11,702 bases of DNA, from NCBI GenBank assembly GCA_937906945.1, contig CALCUE010000057.1, positions 1-11,702 on the forward strand, given 5' to 3'. This DNA comes from an uncultured Clostridia bacterium (GTDB taxonomy: Bacteria > Bacillota > Clostridia > Oscillospirales > Ruminococcaceae). This document shows positions 1 to 5,510 of the stretch, piece after piece. The notes beneath the pieces are model-generated. The model was not told where the DNA came from. It worked only from the letters and a program-made list of their open reading frames with translations, and did not search any database. Every line of letters begins with the position of its first letter. Positions within the stretch are counted from its first letter, which is position 1. Both the position numbers and the translations under genes were made by a program.

Positions 1-74
1 CACCGGACGGTCATTCACTACCGCGCCGAGCGCTTCGCGCTTCCTCTGACGAGGGACGTAAAGCGGAATATACC

Positions 75-108
75 CCCCCGTTTCTTTGACGGCGCAAAGA
101 AACGGGGG
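75..108. repeat. Perfect 14-bp inverted repeat (hairpin)
   Basis: CCCCCGTTTCTTTG (75-88) and CAAAGAAACGGGGG (95-108) are exact reverse complements around a 6-base loop, ACGGCG. Neither side is followed by a clear T-run, so it is not a standard intrinsic terminator. It could be the terminal structure of a small dispersed repeat or a transcript-end stabiliser. No function can be assigned from the window alone. Confidence 0.7.
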
Positions 109-216
109 ATACTTGGGGATAAGATTTCTGTTGCCGGATTATTTTGTGGGTTACTTACCACCTTCTTTTGTGATTTTGCTTCGCAAAATTAACGTTTGCA
201 GAACTTTCGAGGCGTT

Positions 217-241
217 AAAAAAACAGCCCGTTGGGCTGTTT
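217..241 (-). terminator. Second intrinsic terminator downstream of rpsI
   Basis: AAACAGCCC (221-229), loop GTT, GGGCTGTTT (233-241) form a 9-bp stem. On the minus strand the stem is followed by seven T residues (A-run 217-223). It lies about 95 bases beyond the rpsI stop, behind a stronger terminator at 297-328, so it may be a back-up or belong to a repeat. The T content on the other side is also enough for weak plus-strand termination. Confidence 0.7.
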
Positions 242-296
242 TCAGCCCCGACCGCAGCGGCTTTGCCGCGAGGACGCCGCAGGAAGCAAGAGATAT

Positions 297-328
297 AAAA
301 AAACAAGACCCACAAAGTGGGTCTTGTT
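297..328 (-). terminator. Terminator of the rplM-rpsI operon
   Basis: AACAAGACCCAC (302-313) and GTGGGTCTTGTT (317-328) form a perfect 12-bp stem with an AAA loop. On the minus strand it is followed by a T-run made by A297-A303. It begins six bases after the rpsI stop codon, the classic place for an operon-ending intrinsic terminator. Confidence 0.92.
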
Positions 329-334
329 GAGCAA

Positions 335-736
335 TTATCTCTTGCTGAACTGCGGTGCGCGACGAGCTTTTTTGAGACCGTATTTTTTACGTTCTTTCAT
401 TCTCGGGTCACGAGTAAGGAAGCCGGCTTTTTTGAGAAGCGGGCGAAGTTCTTCGTTGTACTGAAGAAGAGCACGGGAAAGACCGTGACGGATGGCGCCG
501 GCCTGGCCGGTAACGCCGCCGCCGGTGACGGTGCAGACGATGTCGAAAGCGCCGGTGGTCTCGGTGAGCTCAAGGGGCTGACGAACGATGAGTTTCAGGG
601 TATCAAGGCCGAAATACTCTTCGATGTCACGGCCGTTGATGGTGATAGCGCCGGTTCCGTTCGGATAGACACGGACGCGGGATACAGAGCTTTTTCTTCT
701 ACCGGTACCGTAGAAGTAAGGGTTAGAATCATACAT
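335..736 (-). CDS. rpsI: 30S ribosomal protein S9
   Basis: The 133-residue product is ribosomal protein S9 (uS9), a component of the small-subunit head whose C-terminal tail reaches the P-site tRNA. The sequence shows the family signature: GTGRRKSSVSRVRVYPNGTG at residues 10-29, the glycine-rich GGGVTGQAGAIRHGLSRAL region in the middle, and the basic tail ending in SKR that contacts tRNA. Length is normal (about 130). The start has a strong AGGAGG site nine bases upstream. The gene begins 21 bases after the rplM stop, so the two form the usual L13-S9 operon, and a 12-bp terminator follows directly. It is transcribed from the promoter at 1249-1277. Nothing in it looks unusual. Confidence 0.98.
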   Translation of the reverse strand: MYDSNPYFYGTGRRKSSVSRVRVYPNGTGAITINGRDIEEYFGLDTLKLIVRQPLELTETTGAFDIVCTVTGGGVTGQAGAIRHGLSRALLQYNEELRPLLKKAGFLTRDPRMKERKKYGLKKARRAPQFSKR

Positions 737-757
737 GGTTTACGTCCTCCTTCCGAA

Positions 758-1186
758 TTAAAGTTCCCAGGTCTCAGGAGCCTGAGCCTGCTGTTTGTGG
801 TCTGCGCCGGCATAGATGTGGCAGCGGGTAAGGCTCTTGGCGCCTACGCTGTTGCCCGGAAGCATGCCTTTGATGGCGAGCTTCATGGCGAAGACGGGGT
901 TCTTTTCCATCAGGGTCTTGTAGTTGACCTCTTTGAGGTGGCCAACATAACCGGTGTGATGGTAATATTTTTTCTGGATGAGTTTGTTGCCGGTCAGAAC
1001 GGCTTTGGCGGCGTTGATGATGACAACGTTATCGCCGCAGTCAGCGTGCGGAGCGAAATCGACTTTGTGTTTGCCACGAAGAAGATTTGCCGCGGTGACA
1101 GCAGTACGGCCAAGGGGTTTTCCGGCCGCGTCAAGAATATACCATTTGCGCTCGATCGTAGCGGCTTTCGGCATAGTAGTGGACAT
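758..1186 (-). CDS. rplM: 50S ribosomal protein L13
   Basis: The 142-residue product is ribosomal protein L13 (uL13), an early-assembling large-subunit protein. Recognisable parts are RKWYILDAAGKPLGRTA at residues 13-29, LLRGKHKVDFAPHADCGDNVVIINA at 35-59, the KYYHHTGYVGHLKEV block, and GMLPGNSVGAKSLTR followed by the YAGADHKQQAQAPE tail. I chose the ATG at 1186 rather than the upstream in-frame ATG at 1243. A GGAGG site lies just before 1186, the protein then has the standard L13 length, and the predicted transcription start (about 1242) falls at the upstream ATG, which would leave it no leader. It is the first gene of the operon with rpsI. Confidence 0.97.
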   Translation of the reverse strand: MSTTMPKAATIERKWYILDAAGKPLGRTAVTAANLLRGKHKVDFAPHADCGDNVVIINAAKAVLTGNKLIQKKYYHHTGYVGHLKEVNYKTLMEKNPVFAMKLAIKGMLPGNSVGAKSLTRCHIYAGADHKQQAQAPETWEL

Positions 1187-1248
1187 TGCGTTACCTCCGA
1201 TTGTATTTCCTTTAATTTTTTTCATTCGTTCAGAATGCGACAAGGGTT

Positions 1249-1277
1249 ATTATAGCGGATGGAAAAGCCCTTGTCAA
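1249..1277 (-). promoter_or_regulatory. Consensus sigma-A promoter of rplM-rpsI
   Basis: On the minus strand TTGACA (1272-1277) is separated by exactly 17 bases from TATAAT (1249-1254), a perfect consensus promoter. Just upstream of the -35 box (about 1280-1312) the DNA is a run of A and T tracts. This resembles an UP element that binds the RNA polymerase alpha subunit, as expected for a highly expressed ribosomal operon. The leader would be about 56 bases. It contains only a small CATTC/GAATG stem, so I cannot claim an L13-leader autoregulatory structure. Confidence 0.93.
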
Positions 1278-1426
1278 CGACTTTTTGAAAGAAATTTAAT
1301 TTAAAAATAGAATACTCCGTTTTTCTTCTCTTTTCGCTCGTTTTCTCTTGTTTTCTCGTTTCCCATTTTCAAAAATCTTTTTTTGACAAGCCGCCGTTTT
1401 CCCGATTTTTCCGCCGTTTTTCCCTG

Positions 1427-1455
1427 TTGCGAAATTTTTCCCGCCGTGCTATACT
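1427..1455 (+). promoter_or_regulatory. Probable promoter of the EamA transporter gene
   Basis: TTGCGA (1427-1432), a 17-base spacer, then TATACT (1450-1455), preceded by TG to give an extended -10 box. The transcript would have a leader of only about 22 bases, ending in the AGGAAAGGAG ribosome binding site before the ATG at 1485. CCGCCG occurs at 1391, 1411 and 1441, the last inside the spacer. Confidence 0.7.
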
Positions 1456-1484
1456 GAAACCGTTCTCAGGAAAGGAGTGATCGA

Positions 1485-2372
1485 ATGAAAGACCGTTCCC
1501 GGGCGCTGATCGCCCTTTGCTCATCCATGGTCATTTTCGGCACCATCGGCCTTTTTCGCCGGTCCATCCCTTTGCCGTCCGGCCTTCTGGCGTTTTTGCG
1601 GGGCGGGATCGGCGCTCTGTTCCTTTTGCTTGTCATGGCGTTCCGGCGGGAAAAATTTTCCGCCGCCGGAAAGAAAAACATCCCGCTCCTGCTTCTTTCC
1701 GGAATCGTCATCGGTTTCAACTGGATCCTGCTTTTTGAGGCCTATAACTACACCACCGTCGCCACGGCGACCCTTTGCTATTACATGGCGCCGATCTTCG
1801 TCCTTCTGGCTTCGCCTTTCGTTTTGGGCGAAAAGCTGACAAAACGCCGGCTCTTCTGCGTTCTAGCCGCTCTTTCCGGCATGGTCCTTGTCAGCGGCGT
1901 TCTGGAGACCGGCTTTTCCGGTCTTTCGGAACTTGTCGGCGTAGTCTATGGCCTCGGCGCCGCTGTCCTCTATGCCTCGGTCATTCTGATGAACAAAAAA
2001 ATGAAGCCCATGCCCTCGTTGGAACGCACCGTTTTTCAGCTGGGCGGAGCGGCGCTGGCTCTTGGCTTTTACGTTTTGTTCAAAGGCGAATTCTCCGGTC
2101 TTATCTGGGAACCGCTCACCGTCCTTTTGGCGCTCATCGTCTGCGTCATCCATACCGGTGTCGCCTACGCCCTCTATTTCCGCTCCGTGGAGCATCTTCC
2201 GGCGCCGATTCTGGCTCTTTTCAGCTACATCGACCCGGTGGTGGCCGTTTTGCTTTCGGCGCTGTTCTTAAAAGAGCCGCTGACAGTGCTCACCGCCATC
2301 GGCGCCGTGCTCGTCCTCGGTTCCGCCGTGCTCAGCGACCTTCCCGAAAAGCCGTCGCAAAAAGCGTCCTGA
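1485..2372 (+). CDS. EamA-type (DMT superfamily) membrane transporter
   Basis: The 295-residue protein is almost entirely hydrophobic and shows the two-repeat, ten-helix plan of the drug/metabolite transporter superfamily (EamA domains). Each half begins and ends with the family's usual segments: SSMVIFGTIGLFRRSI near residue 13, the central YNYTTVATATLCYYMAPIFV (about 87-106), then the second domain with VVYGLGAAVLYASVILMNKK and the closing SYIDPVVAVLLSALFLKEPL (247-266). This E-P-L near the end of an EamA domain is characteristic. Such proteins export or import amino acids, nucleosides or other metabolites; the substrate cannot be inferred. The start is supported by AGGAAAGGAG upstream. It is a single-gene unit, divergent from rplM and convergent with mgtE, with a shared terminator. 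Confidence 0.9.
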   Translation: MKDRSRALIALCSSMVIFGTIGLFRRSIPLPSGLLAFLRGGIGALFLLLVMAFRREKFSAAGKKNIPLLLLSGIVIGFNWILLFEAYNYTTVATATLCYYMAPIFVLLASPFVLGEKLTKRRLFCVLAALSGMVLVSGVLETGFSGLSELVGVVYGLGAAVLYASVILMNKKMKPMPSLERTVFQLGGAALALGFYVLFKGEFSGLIWEPLTVLLALIVCVIHTGVAYALYFRSVEHLPAPILALFSYIDPVVAVLLSALFLKEPLTVLTAIGAVLVLGSAVLSDLPEKPSQKAS

Positions 2373-2396
2373 GATTCGTTTTCGTAATTTCCATAT

Positions 2397-2432
2397 AAAA
2401 AAGCCGAAAGGAAATTCCTTTCGGCTTTTTTT
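2397..2432. terminator. Bidirectional terminator between the EamA gene and mgtE
   Basis: GCCGAAAGGAA (2403-2413) and TTCCTTTCGGC (2415-2425) form a long perfect palindrome flanked by six A residues on the left and seven T residues on the right. It therefore works as an intrinsic terminator on both strands. It sits between the stop codons of two convergent genes, 24 bases after one and 12 bases after the other. Confidence 0.95.
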
Positions 2433-2444
2433 ATGGTAGAAAAA

Positions 2445-3839
2445 TCAGATCCCCAGAATCATTTTCGCGAACTGGAAATAGATCAGCAGCGAAAGGGCGT
2501 CCACGATGGTGGTGATGAACGGCGACGCCATCACCGCCGGGTCGGCGCCGATCTTTTTCGCCAAAAGAGGCATGGCGCAGCCGACGACCTTCGCGCAGAG
2601 GATCGTAAAGAGAAGTGTCGAGGAAACGACGGCGGCGACCAAAGGCGTCACGGCGGCGTTGCCCATGATAAGACCGTCAAAGATCAGCAGCTTGGCGAAG
2701 CTCACCACCGCCAGCGTAAGGCCGCAGAAAAACGCCACCCGGACCTCTTTCCAGATGACCTTCAGAATGTCCTCGAACTCGATCTCCTGCAGCGAAATAC
2801 CACGGATGACGGTGACGGAAGCCTGGGAACCGCAGTTACCGCCGGTATCCATCAGCATCGGAATGAAGGCGGTCAGCGCCACATAGGACGCCAAAGCGTC
2901 CTCAAAGCCGGTGATGATCATCCCGGTGAAGGTGGCGGAGATCATTAAGATCAGAAGCCACGGGATACGGGATTTCCAGATCTCCCAGACGCTGGTTTTA
3001 AGGTACGGACGGTCCGACGGCGTGATAGCGGCCATCTTTTCGATATCCTCGGTGGCCTCCTCTTCCATGACGTCGATGGCGTCGTCGAAGGTGACGATAC
3101 CGACGATCCGTTCCTCGGAATCGACGATGGGCATGGCGTCGAAGTCATATTTGCTCATTTCCTGCGCCACGTCTTCCTTGTCGTCGTGGGTGTGCATGAA
3201 AATGATCTGGGAGTCCATGATGTCCCCGATCTTCGTTCCGGTGTCCTTTTCCAGAACCAGGGTACGAATGGTGACGTAACCCAAAAGATGGCGGCTTTCG
3301 TCGGTGACGTAGCAGACGTTGATAGTCTCGGCGTCATCGCCTTTTTTGCGGATGGTCTCGAAGGCATCGGCAACGGAATAATCCCGCCGCAGGCGGATGA
3401 ACTCCGTCGTCATAAGGGAACCGGCGGAATCCTCCGGATACTGCAGAATTTTATTGATGTCCTTCCGGGTGTCCGGGTCGGAATATTTTAAGATCCGTTT
3501 GACGACGTTGGCGGGCATCTCCTCGATGATATCGACGGTATCGTCGAGGTAGAGGTCGTCCAGAATGGCCTCCAGCTCGGTGTTGGAAAAGCCCTTGATC
3601 AAAAGCTCCTGATCGTCGCTGTCCAGTTCGACAAAGACGTCGGCGGCCTTTTCCTTGGAAAGAAGCCGGAACAGCACCGGAATGGATTCTCCCGGAAGAT
3701 CATCGAACAGAATGGCGATATCGTTGGGGTAAAGCTCCAGGAAGAGTTTGCGGATGTCGTTATACCGTCGTTCTCGGAAGAGATCCTCGATATTTTCCAA
3801 AATTTCATCGTATCTTTCATCAAAATCAGACACGAACAT
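2445..3839 (-). CDS. mgtE: Magnesium channel/transporter MgtE
   Basis: The 464-residue product is a full-length MgtE, a dimeric inner-membrane Mg2+ channel gated by cytosolic magnesium. Residues 1 to about 125 are the acidic superhelical N domain, two CBS domains follow (about 140-200 and 205-265), then a connecting helix. Five membrane segments start near residue 292. The signature PMLMDTGGNCGSQAS lies at 327-341, and DPAVMASPFITTIVD at 433-447 carries the aspartate (447) equivalent to the pore aspartate D432 of the Thermus protein. The start is uncertain. The AGGAGG site lies only two bases before the ATG at 3839 but eight before an in-frame GTG at 3833, so the true start may be two codons later. 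Its leader is about 25 bases, too short for an M-box riboswitch. Confidence 0.96.
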   Translation of the reverse strand: MFVSDFDERYDEILENIEDLFRERRYNDIRKLFLELYPNDIAILFDDLPGESIPVLFRLLSKEKAADVFVELDSDDQELLIKGFSNTELEAILDDLYLDDTVDIIEEMPANVVKRILKYSDPDTRKDINKILQYPEDSAGSLMTTEFIRLRRDYSVADAFETIRKKGDDAETINVCYVTDESRHLLGYVTIRTLVLEKDTGTKIGDIMDSQIIFMHTHDDKEDVAQEMSKYDFDAMPIVDSEERIVGIVTFDDAIDVMEEEATEDIEKMAAITPSDRPYLKTSVWEIWKSRIPWLLILMISATFTGMIITGFEDALASYVALTAFIPMLMDTGGNCGSQASVTVIRGISLQEIEFEDILKVIWKEVRVAFFCGLTLAVVSFAKLLIFDGLIMGNAAVTPLVAAVVSSTLLFTILCAKVVGCAMPLLAKKIGADPAVMASPFITTIVDALSLLIYFQFAKMILGI

Positions 3840-3870
3840 CTCCTCCTTTCAACCGGTACTCACGAACTCT

Positions 3871-3899
3871 ATCATAGCCCCCAAAAAGAGCCTTGTCAA
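3871..3899 (-). promoter_or_regulatory. Strong sigma-A promoter of mgtE
   Basis: On the minus strand TTGACA (3894-3899), a 17-base spacer, then TATGAT (3871-3876): one mismatch from perfect consensus. The predicted transcript begins near 3864, giving a leader of about 25 bases before mgtE. The -35 box lies in the loop of the 10-bp inverted repeat at 3883-3919. Confidence 0.9.
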
Positions 3900-3919
3900 C
3901 CTCGAAGCCGGCTCTTTTT
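3883..3919. repeat. Inverted repeat bracketing the mgtE -35 box
   Basis: AAAAAGAGCC (3883-3892) and GGCTCTTTTT (3910-3919) are perfect 10-base inverted arms with a 17-base spacer. The spacer contains the -35 hexamer of mgtE. It could be an operator for a dimeric regulator. Alternatively it could be a second terminator for read-through from the ammonia-lyase gene, because the right arm on the minus strand ends in a T-run. The sequence does not decide between these. Confidence 0.6.
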
Positions 3920-3969
3920 CTATTTTATTATATCTCTTTTCTCCCTAAAAGGGCAGTGGTAATTTTCAC

Positions 3970-3999
3970 AAAAAAAGGACGGCTAAAGCCGTCCCTTTT
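3970..3999 (-). terminator. Terminator of the glm-ammonia-lyase operon
   Basis: GGACGGC (3977-3983), loop TAAA, GCCGTCC (3988-3994) form a GC-rich stem. On the minus strand it is followed by seven T residues (A3970-A3976). It starts about 15 bases beyond the ammonia-lyase stop codon, so the operon ends here and no further pathway gene is co-transcribed downstream. Confidence 0.93.
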
Positions 4000-4012
4000 G
4001 TTTTATGAAAAA

Positions 4013-5269
4013 TCAGCCGTTGGCTTTTTTCGCGTTCCGAAGGGCCAGGATCCGGTTCATCTCGTTATAGACGATCATAAAGCCCTCGTCCACGCCCATG
4101 CCGGGCTTCGCCAGAATTTGCGCCGGCTTTGTCGCCATGGCGCAATGGACACAAACCTGCGCCGAGCGGTCCGTTTCGTTGCAGGTACCGCCCTGATAGG
4201 CGCCGACGCCCTTTTCCTTGCAGTAGAGCACCGCTTCGATGGTGTTGTTGACGCCGCCGAGGTCCGGGGTCTTGATCTGGATCATGTGACCTGCCTTGCG
4301 GTCGGCAAAAAGCTTGATGTCCTCGAGAGTGTTGCACCATTCGTCGGCGACCAGCTCCACGTGGATGTTCCGGCGGTCCAGTTCGGCGGTGAGGCCGGAA
4401 AGCGCCTCGATCTGCGTTTCCCGGTCACAGTCGCAGTCCATCGGTCCCTCGATGCGGATGGCGAAAGGCTTCGCCGCCTCCTCGACTTTGGCGAGATAAT
4501 CGGCCATGGCCTCGAAGTTAAAATTGCCGAAAACAGCGCCGATGGTGCCGTAAACGTCGATGTGAAGAACGGGGTTATAGCTTTCGTCCTGCCGTTTTTC
4601 CAAAATGCGGTCCCGAAGCCACGCGATATAGTCCAACAGCTTTTCGCCGTGTTCGCCGAGCTTTTCGGCGACGTTGTTGATCAGGGCGTGGGGCAGAACC
4701 GGAGCGCCTTTGATGATCATTTTGTCGGCGTTGGCGTAACGGTCGTCGCCGGACTGGGTGAAGATCGGAATGGGCGTTTCGGAAACGGCGCAGCCGTACT
4801 CATCGGCGACGACCTCGCACATCAATCGTTTCGTCGCTTTGGCGACAGCGTCCAGAAGCGCCTGGGAAAGACCGTAGCGCAAAGCGGTATGCAGCCGCTT
4901 TCCGTCAACGGTGATGGCTTCCATATCGGCGGCCAGTTTCCGGAAATTGTCGGCCTCTTTGCCGACAAGCCGCGGTTTGATATAGGTTTCAATCAGCGGG
5001 ATAAAATCCTTTGCCAGGAAAAGCGGATCCCGACCACCGGCGCCGCTATATTGAACGGCGGCGCAGTCGCCGTAGGCAACCTGTCCGTTCTCCAGAAGAA
5101 GCATCACGGAAATGGATTCGCCGGCCTGACGAACGGCGGTAAAGCCTTCCGTCACCGTTTCGCCGGCATAGAACATCCCGTCGTGGGAAGCGCCTTTTTT
5201 GATGGCTCTCTGGTCGTCAAAATAGAAACCGGTGCGTCCGGCGGAGCAGACAACGTCAATAATTTTCAT
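4013..5269 (-). CDS. mal: Methylaspartate ammonia-lyase
   Basis: The 418-residue enzyme (3-methylaspartase, enolase superfamily) removes ammonia from (2S,3S)-3-methylaspartate to give mesaconate, the second step of the methylaspartate pathway. Family residues are present: H194, metal ligands D238, E274 and D309, and the catalytic lysine K333 in QIKTPDLGGVNNT. The last four correspond to the Clostridium/Citrobacter positions with a shift of one or two residues. GGTCNETDRSAQ at 360-371 is also typical, and the length matches the family (about 413). The in-frame extension to 5428 is rejected because it is translated repeat sequence and lacks homology. The ATG at 5269 has AGAAGG upstream. A CTTCTT/AAGAAG pair at 5278-5304 could partly mask that site. 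It is last in the operon, separated from glmE by 241 bases of repeats. Confidence 0.97.
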   Translation of the reverse strand: MKIIDVVCSAGRTGFYFDDQRAIKKGASHDGMFYAGETVTEGFTAVRQAGESISVMLLLENGQVAYGDCAAVQYSGAGGRDPLFLAKDFIPLIETYIKPRLVGKEADNFRKLAADMEAITVDGKRLHTALRYGLSQALLDAVAKATKRLMCEVVADEYGCAVSETPIPIFTQSGDDRYANADKMIIKGAPVLPHALINNVAEKLGEHGEKLLDYIAWLRDRILEKRQDESYNPVLHIDVYGTIGAVFGNFNFEAMADYLAKVEEAAKPFAIRIEGPMDCDCDRETQIEALSGLTAELDRRNIHVELVADEWCNTLEDIKLFADRKAGHMIQIKTPDLGGVNNTIEAVLYCKEKGVGAYQGGTCNETDRSAQVCVHCAMATKPAQILAKPGMGVDEGFMIVYNEMNRILALRNAKKANG

Positions 5270-5300
5270 TTTTAAGCCTTCTTTGCGTAAATTTTCCGAA

Positions 5301-5465
5301 GAAGCCTTCCCCCTTGGGAGCAAAGCCTGCGAGCGCCGCCAGTGGCGGGTACAGCGAGCGGGGTTTGGCGTAGCGGTCGAAAAAATCGAGGAATAACGTA
5401 AGTCCGAAGATTTTTTCGGGCACCGCAAGAGTTAGGTGTCAGCCGAAGGCTGACGGATGAGGGGC
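5301..5465. repeat. Mosaic repeat: outer element split by the 112-bp repeat
   Basis: The left flank (5301-5320, GAAGCCTTCCCCCTTGGGAG) and right flank (about 5432-5465, with the perfect hairpin GTCAGCC-GAA-GGCTGAC at 5438-5454, then GGATGAGGGG) resemble the two halves of a short repeat I recall as common between genes in gut Clostridia. In that element CCTTCCCC...GGGGAAGG is directly followed by a GTGTCA..TGAC hairpin and GGATGAGGG. Here the halves are separated by the 112-bp repeat. The resemblance is from memory, not from a search. Confidence 0.5.
5320..5431 (+). repeat. 112-bp dispersed repeat, copy A
   Basis: This stretch matches the reverse complement of 11442-11553 without gaps at about 98 of 112 positions by hand count. 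It contains a CCGCC-AGT-GGCGG hairpin (5336-5348) and a 10-bp stem, CGAAAAAATC (5378-5387) with GATTTTTTCG (5409-5418), around a 21-base loop. Both stems are preserved in copy B despite sequence changes. It lies inside the glm operon, between glmE and the ammonia-lyase gene, in the opposite orientation to transcription. It encodes no plausible protein. Confidence 0.9.
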
Positions 5466-5510
5466 TTTGCGGTTCGCTTTTATTTTAATAAAGCCGCCTT
5501 TAATAAATAA

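Larger units (their letters stand above)
1..296. other. Noncoding left edge with several hairpins
   Basis: I find no credible gene here. Short open frames exist, but none has a good ribosome binding site or a recognisable protein. The stretch holds several small inverted repeats: AGCGC/GCGCT at 29-41, a 14-bp perfect stem at 75-108, ATTTTGC/GCAAAAT at 173-189, a terminator at 217-241 and GCGGC/GCCGC at 257-269. This density of hairpins suggests a repeat-derived intergenic region rather than a decayed gene. A gene ending left of the window cannot be excluded. Frame 1 is open from base 1 to about 192, but its translation does not resemble a protein I know. Confidence 0.5.

Noticed and set aside
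1187..1243. Longer L13 start at 1243
   Set aside because: The predicted transcript starts at about that base and the standard L13 length begins at 1186 with a good ribosome site.
317..1255. 312-codon plus-strand open frame over rpsI and rplM
   Set aside because: It is antisense to two certain ribosomal protein genes, has no ribosome site and no recognisable protein; it arises from codon bias on the opposite strand.
1318..1380. Pyrimidine-rich tract as a possible functional element
   Set aside because: It is a simple T/C-rich stretch in a divergent intergenic region; apart from the CCGCCG hexamers further on I see no structure in it.
3893..5275. 460-codon plus-strand open frame over the ammonia-lyase gene
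   Set aside because: Mirror frame of a clear enzyme gene with catalytic residues on the minus strand. It would start inside the mgtE promoter region and has no family resemblance.
5270..5428. Upstream extension of the ammonia-lyase reading frame by 53 residues
   Set aside because: The extension is translated repeat sequence. The ATG at 5269 has its own ribosome site and gives the family's usual length with H194 and D238 at the expected numbers.
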